This document shows positions 37,301-46,099 of a stretch of DNA of 64,000 bases, in pieces. The notes below the pieces were generated by a model. That model had not been told where the DNA came from. It did not search any database and saw only the letters and a list, made by a program, of their open reading frames with translations. This DNA is from Escallonia rubra. Taxonomy: Eukaryota; Streptophyta; Magnoliopsida; Escalloniales; Escalloniaceae. Every line of letters begins with the position of its first letter. Position 1 is the stretch's first letter. The position numbers and the translations under genes are program-made. The stretch spans positions 62,001-126,000 of the forward strand of contig JAVXUO010002685.1 in NCBI GenBank assembly GCA_033065855.1. Direction: 5' to 3'.

Positions 37301-37684
37301 TTGAATAGCCTGGATCACTTCATTTGACACTACTGTTGTTCTATTGTAACTTTGGGGAAAGGAAATTAAAGCTTCCCTACACTAGGAATTTAACTGCTGC
37401 TCCTGTGTTCTGGTTTTGATCATAATCTGCTTTTTCTGCATCAGGGACTCTGCCCAGGACTAACTCATGAGCAAAAGTATGGCATACCGTATATGACTTC
37501 AACTGGTACAATGCCTGAGAATGAGCCTCCAAACCAAGGAGCGGCTACCATGGTTGAAAGCCATTCAGTGGTGGTGCTTCCAGACTCCACTTCTAAACAT
37601 TCACCAACAGATGTCCAAAAAACTGGTGACGACGAACAGGAATCGGGTCAGGAAGGGTCAGAGGGTAGCTTACTCAAAGAATAA
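22400..37684 (+). CDS. MNS4: EDEM-type class I alpha-mannosidase-like protein (MNS4-like), 17 exons, 620 aa
   Basis: Exons: 22400-22522, 23364-23483, 23555-23647, 24197-24283, 25966-26056, 26575-26630, 27178-27250, 28499-28608, 29664-29714, 29999-30087, 30185-30266, 30371-30484, 32587-32666, 34121-34256, 35565-35635, 35784-36030, 37445-37684. All phases agree (1863 nt). Residues 1-28 are a hydrophobic signal peptide ([13 protein letters not shown]). A GH47 domain follows with the EDEM signatures [20 protein letters not shown] and [11 protein letters not shown]. Expected acidic residues are present: E120 (VFETSIR), D260 ([11 protein letters not shown]) and E374 (RPELMES), plus calcium-binding-type T464 (FSTEGHL). 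The CACGYC motif and an acidic/Ser-rich tail (about 540-620) complete it. EDEM-type proteins trim mannose from misfolded glycoproteins in the ER to route them to ERAD. Length and tail favour MNS4 over the shorter MNS5. All introns are GT-AG except the one after exon 6, which starts GC. Confidence 0.93.
22676..23335. repeat. Diverged direct duplication in intron 1 of the MNS4-like gene
   Basis: Two segments of about 230 bases, from 22676 and from 23098, share an ordered series of matches: GTTGAATAAG/GCTGAATAAG, ACCTGTTTG, GGACTTTATG, GGCTTAGTAAT, GTGGAG and GGCCT-GACTTG. The copies have diverged with small indels. Neither looks coding. Confidence 0.6.
24962..25475 (-). mobile_element. TRIM-like miniature LTR retroelement in intron 4 of the MNS4-like gene
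   Basis: Direct terminal repeats of at least 130 bases lie at about 24962-25095 (TGTAACGACCCGGTCC) and 25341-25475 (TCTAACAGCCCAGTCC). They share AGGGCTAGCCAA, AATAGGTAT or AGTAGGTAT, CATGGG and later blocks. Just inside the right repeat, the minus strand at 25326-25338 reads TGGTATTAGAGCC, one change from the usual primer-binding site for initiator tRNA-Met (TGGTATCAGAGC). This orients the element on the minus strand. The interior is only about 240 bases with no gag or pol, which is the TRIM definition. Confidence 0.75.
25326..25338 (-). promoter_or_regulatory. tRNA-Met primer-binding site of the TRIM
   Basis: The minus strand reads TGGTATTAGAGCC two bases inside the 5' terminal repeat. It is complementary to the 3' end of plant initiator tRNA-Met except for one base. 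Confidence 0.7.
26631..27177 (+). other. GC-AG intron of the MNS4-like gene
   Basis: Exon 6 ends GAGAGCAAG and the intron starts GCAAAG. Exon 7 starts ATAACATCAACG after CTTCAG. The protein across the junction ([14 protein letters not shown]) is what the family requires, and no GT donor nearby keeps the frame. GC donors are a known minor class, usually with a strong AG just before them as here. Confidence 0.85.
31441..32260. mobile_element. MITE in intron 12 of the MNS4-like gene
   Basis: The left end AGGGCTGTTTGATAAAACTG is inverted at the right end (TATTATCAAACACACCCTA). Subterminal motifs such as TTAAGTGCTGAA and CACTTAATT/AAGTACTTAA recur near both ends. The interior is a GGTGGTGGC-rich spacer without a gene. 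No clean target duplication is seen. Confidence 0.65.
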
Positions 37685-38480
37685 AGGTGTTACGGGCTTT
37701 GCTTGCACTTGTTAAAGGGAGATAAAAAGGTTATAACTCCAGTCCCTTCCTGGCATGCGACGAGTGGTCAACCTGGATGTGGATCAGCTGCCTGAAGCCC
37801 ATAACACCCGAGGACGAAAGGTAAAAGGTCCCTTCCTGGAGTTGTGAGCATCCAACAAGTTTGAAGCCTCGAACGGATCAGTTACCCCTCTCGGGTAGCC
37901 GTTGATCAGGTGTTCGAGCAATTCGCGACCTGTGCTTTTGAAACCCAGTAGTAGAAACACAGAGGAAGAATACTTCAGGTCTTGCGCACTAACTTGTATT
38001 GTCTAACATGGAGTCGTTTTGCTTTTAAATTTCGTACGAACTTATTACAGGTTTTTTTGAAAGATGTTAGGGTTGTTCAAGAGCTGGATAGAACTAAGCC
38101 AGATTATCAGTCTCTTGAATAGGCTGCAGAAAGTGATCAGTGTTACATACATCTCATCATCTAGTTGGTCCCTCAGTAGATGAGAAGCTGGGGCAGTGAC
38201 AAAAGAAAAGGTGGTTCTTCTGTTGTATAGTTATACGAAGTGAAACATTGATGGCTCAATTAAGTGTGATTATAAAGGGTTTCTTGACTTGTTAGCTGAT
38301 CAATAGATGTGGGCTTTTTGAAATATGCTTAGGTCTTTTACAAGCAAAAGCTAGTTTTCTAGATACAGCAAACTATGTGCTTATATTCATCGAAGCAAAC
38401 ACAGCAACTGTTAAAACATGTTATAGTACCTTGTTGGATCTATTTTTTAATACTTTAACCTTTTATAGTAACCGATAAAA
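37685..38480 (+). other. Probable 3' untranslated region of the MNS4-like gene
   Basis: Base composition stays gene-like until about 38000, then turns AT-rich. No new coding exon follows the stop at 37682-37684. The exact poly(A) site cannot be placed by eye. Confidence 0.4.
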
Positions 38481-40259
38481 GTAACATTGTATCACAACTC
38501 TGGTCTGACAAGGACTTGGATTCGATCCTTCCGGCTTGCATATTTGGTTTTCCTTTACTATAATGCAATTTGTACTCTGTTTATTGGGTTAATTACTCGT
38601 AACTTAACAACAATGATGAACAACGGTAGTTATAGTTTCTAGCCGGATAAGTATTAGCTTTCTCATATCACAAGAATGGTTGGATATACGAAAGAAAGCA
38701 CGGATAACTGCTATAACTTCTTAACTGTATCTTCTAGTTTTACTAGGATCGTTGGCACTTGAAGATCAAAACTCCAATCGAGAAACTTTAAAATAAAGCA
38801 CAAACAAAATGAGGGAGTACTAACACTTCAATTTTCGGAATGGCAAATGCCGACTACAGCCTCGGGGCTTAACATTTACTCATCATGGCATAATCTTCGA
38901 TGATGAGGATCAATTGGTCCTGATTTAGGGTTCAAACATGCCTCTAATGTCGTGAAATCGTAAAACTAAAGAGAGAATTTAGAAGAAAAAAAAATTGTCC
39001 CCAAACATTGCTGAACAACAATATGTGCAGTGACACATAGTGTCAAACGACAATATGCTTAGGGCACACCTTTCTTTTGATTTTTGTGATTTCGACCACA
39101 AGGAAATAATTCCTCAATGTAGAAAAAATGGTTGAAATGGGAATCTGATTATCGTTTGAGGTTAAGTAATTTCTCGTTCATCAAATCGAGACATTCTAGC
39201 GTACGAATTTGAATGTAACGGTCACCGAGAAAATCAAAGCTCTATATCGAGGTCATCAACAGAACTGATGTCTGGGAGCAGGACGTAAGGGTCACTAAAA
39301 ACCTACAATCGACATACTAAAATTGAAATTTGATAGCCTATGCCAAGCATTAGACCTGCTAGACATTAACGTGAACTTCCGGACGCAGACGTTCTATGAT
39401 TGAAAGCATTAACTTGAAATTTGAAATAGATGACTTTGCTAATGCCTATATATGTATCCCTAAGAATATAGCTCAAGTGACACATATGTAGTTCCGAAAA
39501 TGATCATATACATATATTTTTTTGAGTTTTGAATCTAGCATATGGACCATTTGCTCGATGAATAATTTCCTCTACTTGGGGCGTGAGAGAGAATTCGAAA
39601 AATGAGAGACTCGAATCCGAAGATAATGACATGAATGGGAAAAGAACTAACCCTAATCGGCTTGAGGTGGTTTTGAAGATGCTCCATGCAACGAGGAGGA
39701 CTAAGACATGTTTTTGGACACTTTGGTCGGGACAAAATGCAAGAGCCGATAGTTAGAATGATACGATTCGAGAGTCTCTATCTTCAAGTTTTTTCTATCT
39801 TTTTGATTTGTTGTGATTTATCCCCGGGATATTCTCATCTCTTATCTTACTTTTTTTTTTTTTACCTTCAAAAGGTAATATAGAACTAGAATATGCATCT
39901 TTCGAATAACTTGGTTGCATCAATTAACATAAAGAGTAGCATATGGAATTTCTAATATAAGCATTCTTGTTCCAAACACTGCTTTATTGTTTCAAGAACA
40001 ATAAGTTTCAAAATGTAACATATCGTGACAAAAAAACTTTTAAAATGTATCAGCCGTGTCCATCTGTCAGCGTTCGGTCCAAAAAGCGTATTTTTTTATG
40101 ATGTCATCATTGCGTATTTTCAAAATGACAATAATACTGCCCTTGTACAGTATATACTGAATATTTTTTAAAATCTAAAATTTCAAATTGAGATTATAAA
40201 CCCTAATTTCTAATTTTAGTTCTATCTCTCTCTAACCCCGAATTTGTTAATATAGTTTT
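38481..40259. other. Intergenic spacer, nothing recognised
   Basis: AT-rich sequence with stops in all frames and only short chance open frames. No terminal repeats or RNA gene were seen. Confidence 0.5.
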
Positions 40260-41398
40260 GGGTTAATTACACTTATGTCCCTGAGGTTTGGGTGAAATTA
40301 CATGCATGTCCATAAGTTTGGAAAATAGGCACTTATGTCCTTTGACATAACGGAATACCCATATACATAACGGAATGGTAAAAATGATCATATTGCCCAC
40401 GATTTGAAAGGTTAATTCTTTACCATGCCATTCAAATTAAAATTAAAAAAGAATTGAAACCCTAATTTTTAAATTAGGGTTTCAGTAAAGAATTAACCTT
40501 TGCTATTTGACTCATGCGGGGGGCATTTTGCTATTTGTTATGGATCTAGTTAACAATAACTTAATGACCATGTTGAAGAGGGTGCGTGAGAGGTGGACGG
40601 AAAAGGCTGAGAAGGTCGCAGCGGTGACGCGGCGGTCGACGGAGACGATGTGGGTTTCGCCGCTGACGTAGTAGAGGGAGTTGGTGTTCGGGCGCGGGAC
40701 GATCTGGCCGCCATAGCTGCACATCAGGCGGAGCTTGGCGGTGGGTAGAGGCGGCATTGGATCGGAGTGGGTGGTGACGGGGGCAGTGGGGGTGGATGAC
40801 GACGGAGTAGGTGGTGGTGCGTCCATGGGGGACAAGATCTGGGATTGCGACGTTTGTAGAGGGGAAGGAACAGTGGGCACGACAGCGTGGTTTTGTAAGG
40901 GGATTTGGTGTTAATTAGCTAACCAGTTTGGTGAGGGATGAACTGTCACGGTACCGCCAGATCTGTGAGATGAACGTCGGGGTTTATGTCGGTGACACAG
41001 CTGCTACAGAAGCCGACGTGGTGGTGGAACGGTGGGCCGTGGGGGCAGCGATGTGGTGGTGGGACGGTGGGGATAGCAACAGCAGCTTGGTGGTGAAACG
41101 GTGGGGGAGACGGCGTGGTTGCCGAAGAAGAAGAGATAACTTCACTTGCTGTAAGAAAGAGATAAGGGGAAGAGAGACCAAGCTCGTGAAAAAGAAAAGG
41201 AGAGAAGATAGGTAACAGGGGTAGGATTGCCATATTTTGAAAATACGCATTAATGACATAACAAAAAATACAATTTTTGATGGATGGACATAAGTGTTAC
41301 CTTTTTAACGTTTGTGGACACGGTTTGTTACCTTTTGAAAGTTAGTGTCCTTGACTGTAATTTCACCCAAACCTCAGGGACATAAGTGTAACTAACCC
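40260..41398. mobile_element. Pack-MULE-like element carrying a PB1-domain gene fragment
   Basis: Long terminal inverted repeats: left GGGTTAATTACACTTATGTC continuing CCTGAGGTTTGGGTGAAATT. The complement of the right end is GGGTTAGTTACACTTATGTC with the same continuation, so matching is nearly perfect for over 40 bases. A further related block lies about 100 bases in. The structure is MULE-like, but flanking 9-mers (TATAGTTTT, TAACTTAAA) do not match, so one end may have been altered by the neighbouring element. The interior contains a GC-rich fragment of a host gene on the minus strand, plus a second GC-rich stretch at 40930-41150 that I cannot identify. Confidence 0.75.
40512..40880 (-). 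pseudogene. Captured PB1-domain (octicosapeptide) gene fragment
   Basis: The minus-strand frame reads a Pro/Ser/Thr-rich leader (MDAPPPTPSSSTPTAP from 40826). It then gives KLRLMCSYGGQIVPRPNTNS, LYYVSGETHIVSVDR and FSAFSVHLSRTL. This is the start of a plant PB1 domain: the K-x-R-x-MCSYGG-x-I-x-PRP block with the basic Lys, then the G-(D/E)-T-x-I-V-x-VDR block. The family's second half with the acidic OPCA motif (LDSLISV, EDLDNM) is missing, and the frame runs into unrelated sequence and stops at 40512. It is a promoter-proximal exon piece, not a functional gene. Confidence 0.8.
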
Positions 41399-41747
41399 TA
41401 ACTTAAAAAATAGGATTTTGCAAGCGTGTGGCGCGAGAGCAGGTGAGTTCGGCGAAGCAGAGCGCCATGATGGTGTCGGCCATCTCCTCGGCGCGTGACA
41501 CATCGACATGGACTAGGCGCTGCAAGCCGAGGTCGGCGGTGAGGGCGGAACCGATGAATCCGTCGGAGGAGCCGAGGAAGAGGACCAGCTGCCAGGGGCA
41601 GAGGTGGCGCTGGGCGACGCGAGGGAGGAAGGTGAGCGAGTGGAGGAGGACGACGGCGGCGGACTCGATCCTGGCCTTTGCCAGGCGGCTGAATGGGACG
41701 TGCTAGACGCCGGCGACGCCGGCGAGGCATTCCTGCTCCAAGGTGGA
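41398..41747 (-). pseudogene. Captured ANGUSTIFOLIA/CtBP-type gene fragment
   Basis: The minus-strand reading from 41747 is TLEQECLAGVAGV, a TAG stop at 41703-41705, then HVPFSRLAKARIESAAVVLL, HSLTFLPRVAQRHLCPWQLV, LFLGSSDGFIGSALTADLGL and LVHVDVSRAEEMADTIMAL. After a small deletion, RRTHLLSRHTLA follows in the next frame at about 41455. This series corresponds in order to the N-terminal quarter of plant ANGUSTIFOLIA, a CtBP/D-isomer dehydrogenase-like protein that shapes leaf cells and trichomes. The NAD-binding part is absent. The stop, the frameshift and the location within MULE-type ends show that it is a captured, non-functional piece. Confidence 0.85.
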
Positions 41748-42251
41748 AGATTATGTAGACGCTGGTTCCTTGAGGCCATAAGGCGGGGGCATGTCAGTTA
41801 CACTTGGTGCGAGTCAACTCTAACCGATGCATGCCCTTATGATTCTCTTGCATCTTCTTTGTAGTCAATGTATCCTATCTGATGACAAACTGAAACTTGA
41901 TTCAGTTAACTTGTCACATTCTAAATGTCTACACAAAAAAAACTAATTCCGGCGTCCCCTTCGTCCTGTTCGGCGATTCCTTCGTCTTCAGCATCGACGG
42001 TTCTCAGGCTGCCCCTCACCCCATCTCCCATCAGTGGTGCCATTGTTGTCTCTGCGTGTCTGTAATGTTGAAGAGGAAGACATGGGCAAATCAAGAATTT
42101 CAATTTTATTTAGGGGCAATTCAGTCTTTTCGTCAAAACCGTTATGTATTATTTTATTCCGTCTAGTCAACGGATACAAGTGTAATTTGTCCAAGCTATT
42201 ATCCTTACCTGTAATTATGTCCTAACCTCAGGAACATAGATGTAATTAGCC
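41399..42251. mobile_element. Second Pack-MULE-like element (one end visible) with an ANGUSTIFOLIA fragment
   Basis: The right end at 42160-42251, read on the complement, is GGCTAATTACATCTATGTTC then CTGAGGTTAGGACATAATTA. This is clearly related to the ends of the element at 40260-41398. The left end is not separate. The segment abuts the right end of that element, so either it lost its own left end or the two form one composite with three related ends. The interior is GC-rich and contains a host-gene fragment at 41398-41747. Confidence 0.6.
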
Positions 42252-44427
42252 TTTGTAATTATCTATCACAATATATATAAAAAAAATCTATATAACAAAT
42301 CAAACATAGAACTTAAATAATAAAAAAAGCGAAGCTCAAGAAAAGGAGAACAGGTACCCTTAGAAAAAGTAAAAGAGGCAGATTTTGTGAGTAACTTTCT
42401 GTCTAAGTGTTGGCCAAACTCCAAACACATGTACTGTTTTCCTCGTTAGCCTCATCCTAGCATGTGATTAGCAACTAATACAGGTTCAACGAACCTGTAG
42501 AACAGCCCCTAGTTTTATGTTTCTTGAGAAGCAAAATCATAGAGAGAGGGGAACTTGAAAAGGAGATTACTACTATTGTATGACGTCCTTTTAAAACTTA
42601 ATTAAAGTTTAGTAAACCGAAGAAAATTGACTCCACCTTTTGAGTAAAGTTGATGAGATTCACTTGCTTTATCAGCACAGGGCTCCAAATTAATCACCCT
42701 TTTGAAGCACAAAAAATTTGTTCACTGCTCAATGAGATTTTGTTTGATGGTGTCTCATGCCCACCCACTGGCAAACATGATAAACTAGGGAGACTTTGGA
42801 TTTGCCCTATCCAAGAGGGCCACATACACTGTCATAAATAAAGACATCACAGCCATTTGTAATTATTGTAGTAGGATAAGTATGCCCCATGCATGTCTCC
42901 AAAAACCCATATGAAGCAATGCCACATTGGAAGCTTTCCATCTTATTACTGGCTTCTATATGCAATGACCATTCACTTTGTTGAAGAACTATCGGAGAGA
43001 CCAAGTTTAACAGTGACTGGGAACCGGTTCAGTGAAAGAAGTTTTATCATCATAGAGTCTTGAAAAGTAGTAAATATGGCATGGTTTCGGGCCACTGATC
43101 CCGATTACGTAGGACTGTTGAATCAGTGAGAGCGGATGCAACGGAAAGATGGGGCTAAGGGACGCAGCGAGTTGATATATTATACATCCGATGATTGTGT
43201 ATAGGTGGAATTATTATTGACCCCGAACCATCTAATATTTTCTAATAGAACCTCATTGTTTCATTTTGTCACCTATTCGCTATCATGGCTTCTCAACGAT
43301 AGCAAAGTGTCTAACAAGATAACTTAAAAATCATCTTCCTTAAGAGAAGTGCTGGAAATAATGATTTTCGAACGTCTTTTTACCCCTTCTGAAATCCACG
43401 TTACGGCAGGGCAATATTGTCCAAAAAAGCGTCGGTGAAAAAGTTTTAGCGGCAAAAACTTGACTTCGATTATAAAAACGTAATTAACAAATCGCTTTGG
43501 AAAACCCAAATTTGAACATTTTTTCTTTTCACTAATGTGGAGGTTAGATTAATCAATTATTTGGTCGACCTGACTCTCCAATACTAACGAAATCCAATGT
43601 CAGTTTACTGTGAAACTTGATACTTTGTTTTGTTTTATCACTGGAGATATCAGTCATAGTAGTGAAGCACGGACTCACGTATCTGAGTTATTTAGCATCT
43701 CGTATTGTAGAATCAGTTCCAAACAGGCTTTGTCTTCGTTTAAGGCACAGATTCCCTAGAATTATGTTAGTTTAGAAGACATCAATTTTAGATGCCCAAT
43801 GATGTATCTCTGTTTAATTGCGATCCTTGCACAAGGAATATAATTAAGCTGTGAGAAAGCTCTGGGGAAAACATTCAAACAATGGCCTTTTCATGTGGAC
43901 TGGGACTCAACCCTGCTCATGGCCAGGGTTTCAACCTAGATTTGGACAAAACTTTCTGCAACTTCTGGGCACGAAAGTAGATAGAAGTCATAGAACTAAC
44001 GAAATTGCGTCATGTAATTCATCTGTAACTAAATCGCAATGTTTGTATGGTGATACCTTAATCAAATCTTGAGTAACGATGTTAAGTTCTGCTTCATACA
44101 ATTTCGTACATGCAAGTATAATATCTGTTCAATGTAGTATTGGTTTGCTCAGAGCATTACAAAGAAGGCAGTAACAGTAAAAAAGCACCCAAAACCACCA
44201 TTGGATGTTCCTTTCTATGAAAGACCCCTGTACTTTTACAACGATGTTGCTTCTACCTCTTGATTGGAACTTCCCGGATCGAAGCTCTGCTACAACAAAA
44301 CTGTTTACACACCGAGAAGGATATATATGCAAAATCAAGTTTCTCCGAGAACCCTAGCCGGAAGATTCTCCCTGCATGTGAGGTATCTTCCCTTTCACTC
44401 CTGTTAAAGTCGAGGCTTTGCACCTTT
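42252..44427. other. Intergenic spacer downstream of the Aux/IAA gene
   Basis: AT-rich, non-coding sequence. The part nearest 44427 is the 3' untranslated region of the minus-strand Aux/IAA gene. No element ends, RNA gene or further exon were seen. Confidence 0.45.
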
Positions 44428-45460
44428 TCATACACCACACCCCAAGCCTCTGGCCTCTGACCCTTTCATGATTCTGAGTCTCTTGCAAGATGACATGAAC
44501 ATTCTGCAAATAAGAGAACGTAATTACGTAAGTATGACAATCAACGAGATTTTACCAGCTGAACTAGTTGAGTCCGGTACAGAGCAGAAGTGTGAGAGAT
44601 CGAGAAACTTACTCCCAAGGAACATCTCCAACCAGCATCCAGTCACCATCTTTGTCTTCATAGGTAGGTGCATACTCTGATCCTTTGTAGCCTTCCCTCT
44701 CTGAGTATACTCCTGCAGAGGAAAACCAATGTCATATTAAGTCAGAAACTCCTCTAAAAAAGCCGCGCTACGGAGAGCCCAAACTATTTGTATATGAAGC
44801 TTAGTATTCAGTATCGACAACGGCCAATATTCTTACCTATGGTGAGTTTGAACATGTTCTCTAAAGCCTTCAGGAGCTCTGGGTAGCACTGGTAAACCTT
44901 CAGATCAATCTTTCTAAGATAAGGGGCTCCATCCATGCTTACTTTGACATACATTCCGGCCTCCGACTCGGCCTTCTTGGGTTGAAAGTTGTTCTTCCGG
45001 TAGGATCTGATTGGTGGCCACCCAACTACCTGTGCTCTGCCATTTCAAATACACCACACGTCAATACAATTGATGGACAACTCAAATCAATTAATAACTA
45101 CTCTGTTCCAAAAAAAGAGTCCTTTGTTTGTTGGAAGGACGAGAAATTTTTATTCTTCAAAAACAATACAAGGTAAATAAAGACAACAAGTTTGGTGGGA
45201 AAAAATGACAAAGGTGACTCTTTTTAAGGGACGCCGGAACTTGTGACTTACTTGGCAACGGGTGCAGTTTCACGGTCACCATCCCCGGCATCAGAATCAC
45301 CCTTTGTTCCGTCGGTAACGGCCGATTCCGGCGACGAACGCTTGTTGTTTTTGAAGCTAGCCATCGTTTCCTTCTCAGACTCTTCTCTGCCAGGCAGTCC
45401 TAACCTGAGCTCGGTAGCCTTCAGATTGAGACCATCCTCCCTGTTAACAATACTTTCCAT
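44428..45460 (-). CDS. IAA4: Aux/IAA auxin-response repressor, 4 exons, 194 aa
   Basis: Exons on the minus strand: 45460-45252, 45036-44837, 44712-44613, 44503-44428 (585 nt, phases 2, 1, 2). All introns are GT-AG. The protein has the four canonical domains: domain [10 protein letters not shown] (residues 16-24, the LxLxL repression motif), degron domain [15 protein letters not shown] (73-85) and domain [21 protein letters not shown] (98-115, with the basic K101). Domain IV is [16 protein letters not shown] (from 154, the acidic OPCA part). It ends [12 protein letters not shown], typical of the short IAA1-4 group. Aux/IAA proteins bind ARF factors, recruit TOPLESS and are degraded through TIR1/AFB when auxin is present. 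The group is confident; IAA4 rather than IAA3 is only the closest guess. Confidence 0.95.
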
Positions 45461-45620
45461 TTCTGCAAGCTCCTATGCACCACTCCAATTCTTACAAAAC
45501 TTGATCGATCCTGTCTTGTTCAAAGAAAACCAGATGTGGGTGAATAACTTTCCTCTTTTCTTTGCTGAAACTTGGAGAAATGGCTTGTCTTAATGGTTGT
45601 TTGCAAGACAAAGGAAGGTG

Positions 45621-45627
45621 TTATATA
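45621..45627 (-). promoter_or_regulatory. TATA box of the Aux/IAA gene
   Basis: The minus strand reads CTATATAACACC about 160 bases upstream of the start codon. The stretch between looks like a leader. It is the only TATA-like site at a plausible distance. Confidence 0.6.
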
Positions 45628-45660
45628 GATATGATAAGAATGGAATGAGGCTCACATATT

Positions 45661-45720
45661 GGGACACGGGGGGTGGGTCGGGGGGGGGGGGGTGTAGGGC
45701 GTAGGGTGGTGAGGGGTGGG
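45661..45720 (+). promoter_or_regulatory. G-rich tract upstream of the Aux/IAA TATA box
   Basis: A run of GGG blocks, including about a dozen consecutive G, lies on the + strand some 40-100 bases upstream of the TATA box. It could fold as a G-quadruplex or vary in length. Several TGTC cores (GACA on the + strand, near 45663, 45749 and 45818-45832) lie nearby, and auxin-response elements begin with TGTC. Confidence 0.4.
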
Positions 45721-46099
45721 TAAAGTGTCAAAGTGCATGAATTTAGGACAAAGGCAAGGTAAGCTTGTCGGTAGCATCAGCGGCAGCTTTAAGGCAACCG
45801 CTGCTACATTTAGGGGACAAGGGTGGGACAAGCTCAGCCGCCCATATGGAAAGTCTTTGGGGGACTCTGAGGGTACGGTCAGGATGGGCTCTGGGGGGTT
45901 GCTGTGGCGAAATCGGGAGCGTTGGTTTGAGAGGGAAAGCAACCCATGTGAATGGAAGGGGGGCTCCACATGGCTGTTGGGTATGGGCCTGGCATTGGCC
46001 ATGTGGGACCAAAGCTTTGGCAGGATTTGAAATTTTTTTGGGTGAATTTATGGTGGGTACACGACATGTGGGTATGTATTGCATAAATGTATATTATGT

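Noticed and set aside
45652-46084. Several overlapping frames upstream of the Aux/IAA gene
   Set aside because: Promoter-region sequence with G/C runs open in many frames at once, which is not a coding signature.
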